A stretch of DNA of 64,000 bases from Bacteriovoracia bacterium (GTDB taxonomy: Bacteria; Bdellovibrionota; Bacteriovoracia; Bacteriovoracales; Bacteriovoracaceae). The stretch covers positions 186,001 through 250,000 of the forward strand of contig JAUIIL010000002.1 in assembly GCA_030431635.1 (NCBI GenBank), read 5' to 3'. A program made the translations under genes and the position numbers. The notes beneath the pieces were generated by a model. The model saw nothing but the letters and a program-made list of their open reading frames with translations, made no database searches and was not told where the DNA came from. Positions 1 through 7,718 of this stretch are shown piece by piece (the stretch's first letter is position 1; the number at the start of each line of letters is the position of its first letter).

Positions 1-564
1 ATATCCACGAAGTTTGGCCATTGTATCTCCATTGGCCAAGTTAAACTTAAGAACTGCTTTATCTGATTCAACTTTAAAATGAACTCTTTGAATTTGAGCG
101 ATATTTTGAGAAATAAGACTCTTGGCCAGTTGAGGTCTCTTGAAATAATCAAGTAGATCCTCAGGTTTTGGAAGAGTTGATGTTTGTGCTTTTTGGCCAT
201 TTAACTCTTGCTCATTTTTAACAGAGGTTACGACTTCAGGGGCTTTAGGGGGTTGATTTTCAACCTGGACTACTTTTAAAGCTGCATTTTTTTCAATCAG
301 CGCCATCTTTTCTTTCTTAAGGTAAATAACTTCGTTTTCAAGCTCTTTAAGTTGTTGTTGTATTTGCTTGGACACACCTTGCTTGGATTGCAACTTTTTA
401 ATATAAGGAGCAACTAGAATAGCTCCTGTAATAGATAAAATAACAAAGATCCCTAGGATAAAAAGAATAAATTTTAATATTTTTTTATTAACCCTAAAAT
501 AACGAGGTGGGGTTGGTGAATCGTAAACAATTAATGTCAGTTCATTTCTAGAATCTTGAATCAT
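1..564 (-). CDS. Single-pass membrane protein with periplasmic coiled coil, 3' end outside window
   Basis: An open frame runs from the ATG at 564 to the window edge without a stop, giving 188 residues. The start is MIQDSRNELTLIVYDSP. A hydrophobic segment at about residues 30-52 is followed by a Lys/Gln/Glu-rich stretch (about 55-95) that looks like coiled coil, then a Pro/Lys/Glu-rich linker. About 30 residues face the cytoplasm if the segment is a simple N-in anchor. It lies 23 bases downstream of the L,D-transpeptidase gene on the same strand, so the two could be co-transcribed. The C-terminal domain is outside the window. I do not recognise the family. The gene call is fairly secure; the function is unknown. 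Confidence 0.7.
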   Translation of the reverse strand, partial: MIQDSRNELTLIVYDSPTPPRYFRVNKKILKFILFILGIFVILSITGAILVAPYIKKLQSKQGVSKQIQQQLKELENEVIYLKKEKMALIEKNAALKVVQVENQPPKAPEVVTSVKNEQELNGQKAQTSTLPKPEDLLDYFKRPQLAKSLISQNIAQIQRVHFKVESDKAVLKFNLANGDTMAKLRGY

Positions 565-587
565 TCCAGAATTATAGCTTTTTTTTT

Positions 588-1568
588 TTAATTCTTAAAG
601 AATCTCATTGAAGGAACAAAGGCAATATTTCTTTTTTCTTTATCTAGTTTTGACCACTGTTCTGCTACAATTTTCCATTCGTAATCGCTATTTTTTTGGA
701 GATAAAGCGTTTTCTTACCCAAATCGTCTATCGTCTCAGATTTATAGTCTTGCTGCATTTGAACGACTGCGTAATTTTGATGGACGAGTATTGATAGGTG
801 TTGAAACTTAATAGAGGGGGTTCCTGGTAATGAAAAGATGGCTTTCTTATAACGTTTATACTCTTCATACTTCCCTTTTCTAGGGTTATAAAAACGTGAG
901 GAGTCATAAAAAGAGATATATTTCTCAAAATTTTTCTCTTCCCAAGCTTTTTGCCACTCTTTAACGAGCCCAACTAAATCAGTTCTTAGTTCATTCCAAG
1001 AATCGTTGTTAAGATAGTTTAAATTTTCGACAATTACCATGGACGTATTTTTAAGATCGATATACTGAGAAATATCTTTGAGATCCTCATCAACAACCAC
1101 AACACATCCTTTTGAATCAAGGCCTTTGTTTATTCTAGAGTTGTCATTTGTTGAGTGAAGCCAAATCCCGCCACCAGTTTTGCCAAGACTACGATCGATA
1201 AAATTAGGATAATTACTAGTAAAAGCACCAGCTCCGTAAATCTCTCCCTGTTTTTGTCCATACTTTTTGATAAGTTCAGTGTCGGGTATAAAATCAGTAA
1301 GGTTATAAATACCTTCAGGTGTTTTTTTATCCCCTTCAACATACTTATTTCCTGAAAATTTTCCTGTGGCTATTTTGTATTTTTTTAAAAGTTTTGGAGT
1401 TGAATTACTATTTTCGTAAAGATAGAGGGTATGAGTGGATTTCTCAGCGATAACAACATGGTGAGAGAATTTGTTATCTAAAAGAACGATATTAGAAGGA
1501 AGAAAGTCTTGGGCCACGGCCCCTAAACTAATAATAGTTGACAAGAATAGTAGTTTGTACGCATTCAT
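588..1568 (-). CDS. Exported L,D-transpeptidase (YkuD fold) with C-terminal NTF2-like domain
   Basis: L,D-transpeptidases use a Cys nucleophile to make or exchange 3-3 crosslinks, or attach amino acids or proteins, in periplasmic peptidoglycan. An N-terminal signal peptide (MNAYKLLFLSTIISLGAVAQ) precedes a YkuD domain. The catalytic signature is visible as His138 and, 17 residues on, SKGC with Cys155; family members usually have S/T-H/R-G-C. From about residue 205 a segment starting LVKEWQKAWEEKNFEKY looks like an NTF2/SnoaL-type domain, as in other proteobacterial exported LDTs. I chose the ATG at 1568 because GGAG lies five bases upstream; a TTG seven codons earlier is less likely. In predatory Bdellovibrionota, LDTs act on self and prey walls, but nothing here says which wall this one uses. 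Confidence 0.88.
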   Translation of the reverse strand: MNAYKLLFLSTIISLGAVAQDFLPSNIVLLDNKFSHHVVIAEKSTHTLYLYENSNSTPKLLKKYKIATGKFSGNKYVEGDKKTPEGIYNLTDFIPDTELIKKYGQKQGEIYGAGAFTSNYPNFIDRSLGKTGGGIWLHSTNDNSRINKGLDSKGCVVVVDEDLKDISQYIDLKNTSMVIVENLNYLNNDSWNELRTDLVGLVKEWQKAWEEKNFEKYISFYDSSRFYNPRKGKYEEYKRYKKAIFSLPGTPSIKFQHLSILVHQNYAVVQMQQDYKSETIDDLGKKTLYLQKNSDYEWKIVAEQWSKLDKEKRNIAFVPSMRFFKN

Positions 1569-1718
1569 AGTGACTCCAAGCCTTAACAATTCTTAATAAA
1601 GTTTAATACTAACTGCATAGCAAAACAAGATACTGGAACTTTTTAAATGGGCAATAAAAGGCTTTCATTGCAGTAGGTTATCTATCTGATATCATATAAG
1701 ACATATGGGAGAGGGAAA

Positions 1719-3842
1719 ATGAGAGTCCTGATACTTGATTCGGATTCAGAAAGAACAAAACACCTAAGTTCGAGAATGCCTGTTGGGGTGGATGTTATTG
1801 TTTATGCTGAGCAAGAGGCTTTCTTTAAAGATCTTGAAGAAAATGAAAGTGAGAGTGTCGTTATTCTTGATATGGACGCCCTAGGGAATAATTTATCAAA
1901 AGTTAATGAAAGACTTCTTATAAACTTTGCCGAGGCCAAAAGATTTTTTGTCACAGAAAAGTTAGGGCCAAATGATTTAAGGGAGCATCAGCAATCACCA
2001 GATGGAGCTGATGGGTACCTAAAGCTTCCATTAACAAGTCATGTCTTATTCAATATTTTTTCCGCATACGGCATAGAAGGTATTGAAATATCAGAAGAAC
2101 CAGATAAAGACGAAGAAGAAGAAAAAACATTGTTTGAAAACGAAGGGATTAACCCTGATGAACCAATAGGTGATGAACTTATCAATCAAAAAGTTCAAAA
2201 TATCTTCGATGCAGCTTTTTCTCAAAGTCCTATGTTTGACTTAAGTAATGCAGAGGTGGGAGAAATTGATTTAGGGCAAGTTGGTGGAGTCGATGATACT
2301 CTCATTTTGAGTGATAAAGAAGAGACTGAAAGTAATGAACTAGATCTTTCAGGGATGGATGATGAAGGACTTTCGCTCTCTGATAAACTACCAGGAGAGG
2401 AAATTGATCTCTCAGGTTCAGATGATGAGCTTATTTTATCAGAAGAGACTCAAAGTGATGAATTAGATCTCTCTGGGATGGATATGGATGATGAGGGACT
2501 TTCGCTCTCTGATGAACTACCAGGAGAAGAAATCGATCTCTCAGGTTCAGATGATGAGCTTACTTTATCAGAAGAGACTGAAAGTAATGAACTAGATCTT
2601 TCAGGGATGGATGATGAGGGACTTTCGTTATCTGATGAACTACCAGAGGGTGAGATCGATCTCTCTGGTCCAGATGACGAGCTTATTTTATCAGAAGAGA
2701 CTGAAAGTAATGAACTAGATCTCTCTGGGATGGATATGGATGATGAGGGACTTTCGCTCTCTGATGAACAGCCAGAGGGTGAGATCGATCTCTCTGGTCC
2801 AGATGACGAGCTTATTTTATCAGAAGAGACTCAAAGTGATGAATTAGATCTCTCAGGGATGGAAGATGAGGGACTTTCGCTCTCTGATGAACTACCAGGA
2901 GACGATATTTCTTTTGATTCTCAAAGTGATGAGTCTATAGAAGAAAACGCTCTTGAGGCCCTCGTTGCAGATGAAACTCAGGGTGAAGATTTCAGTGCTG
3001 ATTTAAATGGAGAAAATGAGACAAGTGCTTACCTTCAAGAAGAAAATCTAGAAGATGATTTACCAAGAAACTATCCATCGGCTGAAGATCTTGAGGAGCC
3101 TTTACTACCTGAGAGAAAAGCTACAGAAAATTTAATTACTGAAGAAGAAGTCCATTCTCAAGAGCCAGAACGTGAAGAAGAGATTTCTTTTGATTTAAAA
3201 GAAAAAGAAGCTCTGAAGGAAATTGATGAATTTCATACTCAAAAACTCTCAAGTTTAGCACAAACCATCAGAGAATTAAGAGAAGATAGAGATGCACTGG
3301 CCAAACGTCTCTCCTCAGCAGAGAGTGAAAGTGATTTAACAAGACAAGAAGAGCTTGGTCTTAAGGCCCAATTAGATGAAAAGAAAATTGAACTTAAGCT
3401 TTTAAAACGTAAATATGAAGATCAAATCGATGAGTTTCAATACCGTTTAAAATTAAGTGAAGAGCGCAGAGATATTGCCACTGAAAAGCAAAAACTTTTA
3501 ATGGAAGAGGTTGGAAAACTAAACCAAAAAGTCCGTTTGGATTTAAAGAAAATCCAATCAAGAGAAAGAGAGTTAGAAAGTCAACTAGAGCTCATTAAAG
3601 CAGATGCTGACATTCAAATCAAAAATAGAGACAGGGCCATACTTGAACTTAAGAGAAAAATTGATTCTTTAGAGTTTGATATGGAAACAATGAGCCAACA
3701 AGAAGAAAAACACCTAAATACTAGAGTGGATCTTGAAACCAAACTATCAAGAGTCATGAAAACATTGCGTTCTGCTTTAACTTTACTAGATGAAGTTGAT
3801 ATAAAAGAAATAGAAGCTCTTAAGAAAGATCTCAATTTATAG
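1719..3842 (+). CDS. Receiver-like domain + acidic LS-rich repeats + long coiled coil (AglZ/FrzS-like layout)
   Basis: The 707-residue protein has three parts. Residues 1-120 resemble a response-regulator receiver: an acidic LDSDS start, an Asp in VVILDMD near 52, and a Lys in YLKLP near 102. Residues about 195-400 are acidic tandem repeats built from short DLSG, LSLSD and LILSEE blocks. Residues about 480-700 are strongly heptad-like and rich in Glu, Lys and Leu, so probably a long coiled coil. The layout recalls the myxobacterial polarity and motility proteins AglZ and FrzS (receiver plus coiled coil), but this is resemblance by architecture only. There is no signal peptide, so it is cytoplasmic. 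It leads a run with the diguanylate cyclase (7-base gap) and the phosphoesterase. GAGAGGG lies upstream of the ATG. Confidence 0.75.
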   Translation: MRVLILDSDSERTKHLSSRMPVGVDVIVYAEQEAFFKDLEENESESVVILDMDALGNNLSKVNERLLINFAEAKRFFVTEKLGPNDLREHQQSPDGADGYLKLPLTSHVLFNIFSAYGIEGIEISEEPDKDEEEEKTLFENEGINPDEPIGDELINQKVQNIFDAAFSQSPMFDLSNAEVGEIDLGQVGGVDDTLILSDKEETESNELDLSGMDDEGLSLSDKLPGEEIDLSGSDDELILSEETQSDELDLSGMDMDDEGLSLSDELPGEEIDLSGSDDELTLSEETESNELDLSGMDDEGLSLSDELPEGEIDLSGPDDELILSEETESNELDLSGMDMDDEGLSLSDEQPEGEIDLSGPDDELILSEETQSDELDLSGMEDEGLSLSDELPGDDISFDSQSDESIEENALEALVADETQGEDFSADLNGENETSAYLQEENLEDDLPRNYPSAEDLEEPLLPERKATENLITEEEVHSQEPEREEEISFDLKEKEALKEIDEFHTQKLSSLAQTIRELREDRDALAKRLSSAESESDLTRQEELGLKAQLDEKKIELKLLKRKYEDQIDEFQYRLKLSEERRDIATEKQKLLMEEVGKLNQKVRLDLKKIQSRERELESQLELIKADADIQIKNRDRAILELKRKIDSLEFDMETMSQQEEKHLNTRVDLETKLSRVMKTLRSALTLLDEVDIKEIEALKKDLNL
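2320..2920 (+). repeat. In-frame tandem repeat, alternating 123 and 129 bp units
   Basis: Units begin at about 2320, 2443, 2572, 2695 and 2824, each starting GAAGAGACT. Successive lengths are 123, 129, 123 and 129 bases, then a partial fifth. The 6-base difference is an extra Met-Asp pair (GMDMDD against GMDD). The alternation means the array probably grew by duplicating a 252-bp two-unit block. Each unit contains four shorter blocks: DLSGMD, EGLSLSD, EIDLSG and DELILSEE. Confidence 0.9.
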
Positions 3843-3849
3843 GGACTTT

Positions 3850-5175
3850 ATGAAGTTAAAGTACCACATTCTACTGAATTTAAAAGATTCAAAAACTGAA
3901 GAAAAACTCCTTCAGGCCTATGATGTCACAAAATATCCAGTGGAATGTACTCGAGACCACGCAAACTTAATAGAAATGTCGGATAATTTTCTGCACAGTT
4001 TTGATGTTATCTACACAGACTTAACAAAAAAAAATCTAAGCTTCTTAAATGTTTTGCAAAAAAAAAGACCTGAGCTCTTAATTGTTGTTTCTTGTGACGA
4101 CCAAAACCACTTAGAGTTAGATAGAAAAATTATTCATTTTACTTCAAAAGTTTCTCAAAAAAGAATCGAAACGATTGTTGCAGAAATAAATCGTCGGATG
4201 AGAGAACTTGGAGAGCATAACGAGTTACTAGGAACTTCTGAGCTTATTAAAATGCTCTCAAGTGATCTCAATGATTTGGATGAGCTTTTTGAAAAAATTC
4301 AAACATATATAGATACGCGTATTCCTGCAAGCTTCTTCCAAGTATGTAGCTTTTTAAAAAGAAATGGAGAGAAAAGAAAAATCTTTTATCAGTCTCATTC
4401 AAAAAAAAGTTTTGAGACTAAAGAGATTCTAAATGAAGTTCAAGACCATCTTGATAGCGATATAGATCATAAAAGTTCTTTCCTTAGTTTTTATGAAAAA
4501 AAATCTAAGCTTGTGGTGACTTTCAACTTAGGTCTCTACAACGAACAACCCTTACTGGGGCAAGTTATAACAGATAGAAGAGAGGTTGATAATTGTTTTC
4601 AAGTCTTTAACGAATTGTTTTATAAAGTTGTGAGTAGAGCATTAGGCTATCTTGATATGACTGAGTTTCAAATTCATTATAAGCAGTTGGCCCATCAAGA
4701 CGATGTAACAGGACTTTATAACCAACGAAAATTATTTTTAGACATCGATAACTTAATTGCGCAGAAGAAAATTTTTAGCGTTTTATTTGTCGATGTCGAT
4801 GACTTTAAAATTGTCAACGACAGATACGGACACTTAGTAGGCTCTGATATATTAATTAAGCTTGCAAGTTTGTTTAAAGACTCAATCCGACAGACAGATT
4901 ATTTTTATAGATATGGTGGTGATGAGTTTATTATTATTTTATCTGAAACAAATGCTCAGCATGCAAAGTCTGTGGCAGAAAGATTACTAAAAAAAATCAA
5001 AGATTACTCTTTTGCTGTTCCTAGTCCTGAAGCTTTCTATCAATTAAGCGCCTCCATTGGAATATCAGAGTATCCTAAAGATGCAAAAAGTGCTCAAGAG
5101 ATCATTTCTATTGCAGATGAGATGATGTATAATTCGAAAAAGGCTGGCAAAGGGCGAGTCATACACACAAAGTAA
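3850..5175 (+). CDS. Diguanylate cyclase (GGDEF) with N-terminal receiver-like region
   Basis: The C-terminal domain (about residues 270-441) is a GGDEF domain that should make cyclic di-GMP from two GTP. The active-site GGDEF is intact at 356-360 inside RYGGDEFIIIL. An allosteric I-site RxxD (Arg347, Asp350) sits exactly five residues ahead, so product inhibition is expected. Upstream, DDVTGLYNQR and the metal-binding FVDVDDFK match the family. Residues 1-100 look like a degenerate receiver, and about 110-260 may be a GAF-like sensor. There are no membrane segments, so it is cytoplasmic. It starts seven bases after the coiled-coil gene, with AGGGA upstream, suggesting translation from one message. 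The enzyme assignment is strong; the input signal is unknown. Confidence 0.92.
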   Translation: MKLKYHILLNLKDSKTEEKLLQAYDVTKYPVECTRDHANLIEMSDNFLHSFDVIYTDLTKKNLSFLNVLQKKRPELLIVVSCDDQNHLELDRKIIHFTSKVSQKRIETIVAEINRRMRELGEHNELLGTSELIKMLSSDLNDLDELFEKIQTYIDTRIPASFFQVCSFLKRNGEKRKIFYQSHSKKSFETKEILNEVQDHLDSDIDHKSSFLSFYEKKSKLVVTFNLGLYNEQPLLGQVITDRREVDNCFQVFNELFYKVVSRALGYLDMTEFQIHYKQLAHQDDVTGLYNQRKLFLDIDNLIAQKKIFSVLFVDVDDFKIVNDRYGHLVGSDILIKLASLFKDSIRQTDYFYRYGGDEFIIILSETNAQHAKSVAERLLKKIKDYSFAVPSPEAFYQLSASIGISEYPKDAKSAQEIISIADEMMYNSKKAGKGRVIHTK

Positions 5176-5184
5176 GAGAAAATA

Positions 5185-6273
5185 ATGCTTCTATTAGTTG
5201 TAAGCGATCTTCATATTGGAAAGGGCCGCTTTCTTGAAAATGGTCAGCTAAATATCTTAGAGGATTTTGAAGAAGACGAAAAATTCATTGAGTTCTTAGA
5301 ATACTATAGTACTGGGAAGAAGTACTTCAAAGATGTCCATCTCGTACTTAATGGAGACATTCTTAATCTCATTCAAATTGATGTTGATGGAGTCTTCACA
5401 CATCACTGGACGGAAGAACACACCGTGAAAGCTGTAGAGAGCATTATTGAAGGTCATCAACCTCTATTTCAGGCCTTGAGAACCTTTTTATCAAAACCCA
5501 ATAAAAAAATGACATATGTGATAGGTAATCATGACTTTGCAATGATTTGGCCTAAAGCCCAAGAGGTGTTAATCAGAGAGATTGGAGATGGTTTAAACTT
5601 TACAGAAGTTTTTCAAACAAATGGTGTTCATATTGAGCATGGACATCGGTTTGAAAAAATTAATTCTGTTCCTAAGAATAAGTATTTTCTTGAAGGAGTG
5701 AATAAAGAAAAAATTCTCAATCTTCCTTGGGGAAGTTTATTTTGTCTCTATCTAATGCCTCACCTTAAAAAAGAGAGACCTTATATAGATAAAATCAGAC
5801 CTCTCTCTGTTTATGTGAAATGGTGTTTTTTCCATGATTTTCGATTTTTTCTCTACCTTGTCTGGACTGTTGTTAAGTATCTAGTGAGAACGCGTTTCAA
5901 AAAAGAATTTATTGGAACAAATAAAAATTTCAAGACGAGCTTAAGGGTTATTAAAAATTTCACCGTGCACCCCAAGTACGATAAGTACGCGCGCAGAATG
6001 TTTGCAAGAAATAAGAATATAAACATCATCATTATGGGACACACTCATATTGCAGAATGGAGAAGATTTAAGGGGGGAAAAATTTATTTTAATACTGGGA
6101 CCTGGAACCCTGTTCCTTCAATGGATATAGGACTTCATAAAAATATTACAAAGCTCTCTTATGCGTGTGTTGAAATTGATTCGAAAAAACAAAGGGTATT
6201 CAACGCTTATTTAAACACTTGGAGGGGGAAGTGGCGTCCTTATCAGTCTGAAGTGTCCACATCGACTATCTAG
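5185..6273 (+). CDS. Calcineurin-like metallophosphoesterase (LpxH-like superfamily)
   Basis: The dinuclear-metal signature of the superfamily is complete over 362 residues: DLH at 8-10, GD at 57-58, GNHD at 114-117, HGH at 152-154 and GHTH at 285-288. These residues bind two metal ions and activate water for phosphoester hydrolysis. The closest general resemblance is to UDP-2,3-diacylglucosamine hydrolase-type enzymes, but the protein is longer than LpxH (about 240). It has an inserted hydrophobic/basic stretch at about 185-245 (CLYLMPHL, FFLYLVWTVVKYLV) that could associate with membrane. It begins nine bases after the GGDEF gene. The substrate cannot be read from sequence; lipid pyrophosphate, nucleotide or cyclic nucleotide are all possible. 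Confidence 0.82.
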   Translation: MLLLVVSDLHIGKGRFLENGQLNILEDFEEDEKFIEFLEYYSTGKKYFKDVHLVLNGDILNLIQIDVDGVFTHHWTEEHTVKAVESIIEGHQPLFQALRTFLSKPNKKMTYVIGNHDFAMIWPKAQEVLIREIGDGLNFTEVFQTNGVHIEHGHRFEKINSVPKNKYFLEGVNKEKILNLPWGSLFCLYLMPHLKKERPYIDKIRPLSVYVKWCFFHDFRFFLYLVWTVVKYLVRTRFKKEFIGTNKNFKTSLRVIKNFTVHPKYDKYARRMFARNKNINIIIMGHTHIAEWRRFKGGKIYFNTGTWNPVPSMDIGLHKNITKLSYACVEIDSKKQRVFNAYLNTWRGKWRPYQSEVSTSTI

Positions 6274-6382
6274 AGTCACAAAGGATAAAAAAAATTCATA
6301 GTTTTTCAATGAAGTGTTTATTGCTTTGAGTTAAGAGAGTAGGGTGTCCTCTACAGTAAATTCTTGATTAAAGGTTTATAAA

Positions 6383-7612
6383 TTGAAGTTTATCTTGTTG
6401 GTTCTTTTAACATCTATTTTGGGAAGAGCGAACGTTCTCTGTTTATCAAGTTTTAATGCAGATTCGAAGGTTTTAACCCAAAAGTTTATTGCCTTGATAG
6501 AAGAGTCGCATAAAGAGAATTTGCTCGATCTTGAGGATTTGAAAGATATTTTAGTTCACCTTGAAAAAAAAACTCCTTTTAATCCTTTTGAATTAAAAGA
6601 AATCAATAATGAAACACGTCTTTATGGTGAGGTTTATCAAGAGTATCTGGATGAGGCGCAGCTGATAGAAGAGGAAATAGGCCACTATCTTAAGAAAAAA
6701 ATTTCAGCGAGCGAAGAGCTAAAAAGAACTCAAAAAAAGATTTCCCAAGAAGTGAAGCAAAAAGCACTAAAGATAGAGTTTGCAGCAGTCAAAAGAGGAT
6801 GGAAGGTAAGAAGTAAAATAGCTAAAGTTCCACTATTCACCTCTGTTCCTTATTCTTTTGAAGTTATGGCGGCTCCCGTAACAAACTCCCAGTTTGAAGA
6901 GATTTTTGGGATTAGTTCAGGATCTTCAGAAAGTATTTCAAATGGGCTTATCGAGCACGCAGATCTTCCTTTTGTTGGTGGAAATCTAATTTCTGCGATG
7001 CTTTTTGCTAATAAATTATCAGAAAAGCATAACCTTCCACCGACCTATGTGTTCATCAATATGAAATGGAAGGTATCACCTCAAGAGAATATCTATCATC
7101 CCATTCCAGAGAGTGGAGAAATAAGAATAAATACAACGGGAAAGTATACCAAGACACTGGGGTATCGTTTACCAACGGCATTTGAGATGAGGTTTTTGCA
7201 AGATAAAACAAAACTTCAGATGAAGCAAAGTGGAGCTTCCGTTACCGACTTCGGTTGGTTTGCTCCTAACTCACAACTCCAGCTTAATCCTGTAGGGTTA
7301 AAAGCTGGAGTCAAACTTGATGATGGAGAGGTTTTTGATATCTGGGGTAATAGTAGAGAGATATTATGGGGGTTTCCTGAAAATGGAGAAGCTCAGTTTT
7401 GGGGACCTGAAACTAGATATAGATGGTTTTTTAAAGCAAAACAAAGAACACAGCTCATCTTTCCTTTTGATGAAGAGAGAGGCTTTATCTATACGAGTAG
7501 TAACAATAGTAGTTCTCCAGTTTTTAAGAGTGAAATATCTGCTGAATATTTAACCTGGTCTCTGGCCAGATATAATAAGCATTCTTTTAGGCTTGTAAGA
7601 ACTCTCAAGTAA
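6383..7612 (+). CDS. Exported SUMF1/FGE-fold protein, paralogue 1 of 3, lacking catalytic Cys
   Basis: It starts with TTG at 6383 (AAAGG eight bases upstream) and a signal peptide, MKFILLVLLTSILGRA. Just after it is CLSSF, part of a Cys-x3-Phe motif shared by all five proteins of this operon. Residues about 20-110 form a helical N-terminal domain also present in the two paralogues below. The C-terminal half carries formylglycine-generating-enzyme/sulfatase-modifying-factor motifs: PVTNSQF, GYRLPT, DIWGNSREI and the ending FRLVRTLK. True FGEs use cysteines or copper-binding cysteines to oxidise a sulfatase Cys; here the only Cys is the one near the signal peptide, so catalysis is unlikely. A structural or ligand-binding (C-type-lectin-like) role is more plausible. 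It is the first gene of the operon. Confidence 0.75.
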   Translation: MKFILLVLLTSILGRANVLCLSSFNADSKVLTQKFIALIEESHKENLLDLEDLKDILVHLEKKTPFNPFELKEINNETRLYGEVYQEYLDEAQLIEEEIGHYLKKKISASEELKRTQKKISQEVKQKALKIEFAAVKRGWKVRSKIAKVPLFTSVPYSFEVMAAPVTNSQFEEIFGISSGSSESISNGLIEHADLPFVGGNLISAMLFANKLSEKHNLPPTYVFINMKWKVSPQENIYHPIPESGEIRINTTGKYTKTLGYRLPTAFEMRFLQDKTKLQMKQSGASVTDFGWFAPNSQLQLNPVGLKAGVKLDDGEVFDIWGNSREILWGFPENGEAQFWGPETRYRWFFKAKQRTQLIFPFDEERGFIYTSSNNSSSPVFKSEISAEYLTWSLARYNKHSFRLVRTLK

Positions 7613-7718
7613 TTATAACTACTTAAAATTAAATGATTTTTATAAAAATTACAAAAAGAGAAAGAAAAAGTATTCAACTTGCTTGCAATGCGTTAAAAAG
7701 TGGCAACCAAGGATTTTT

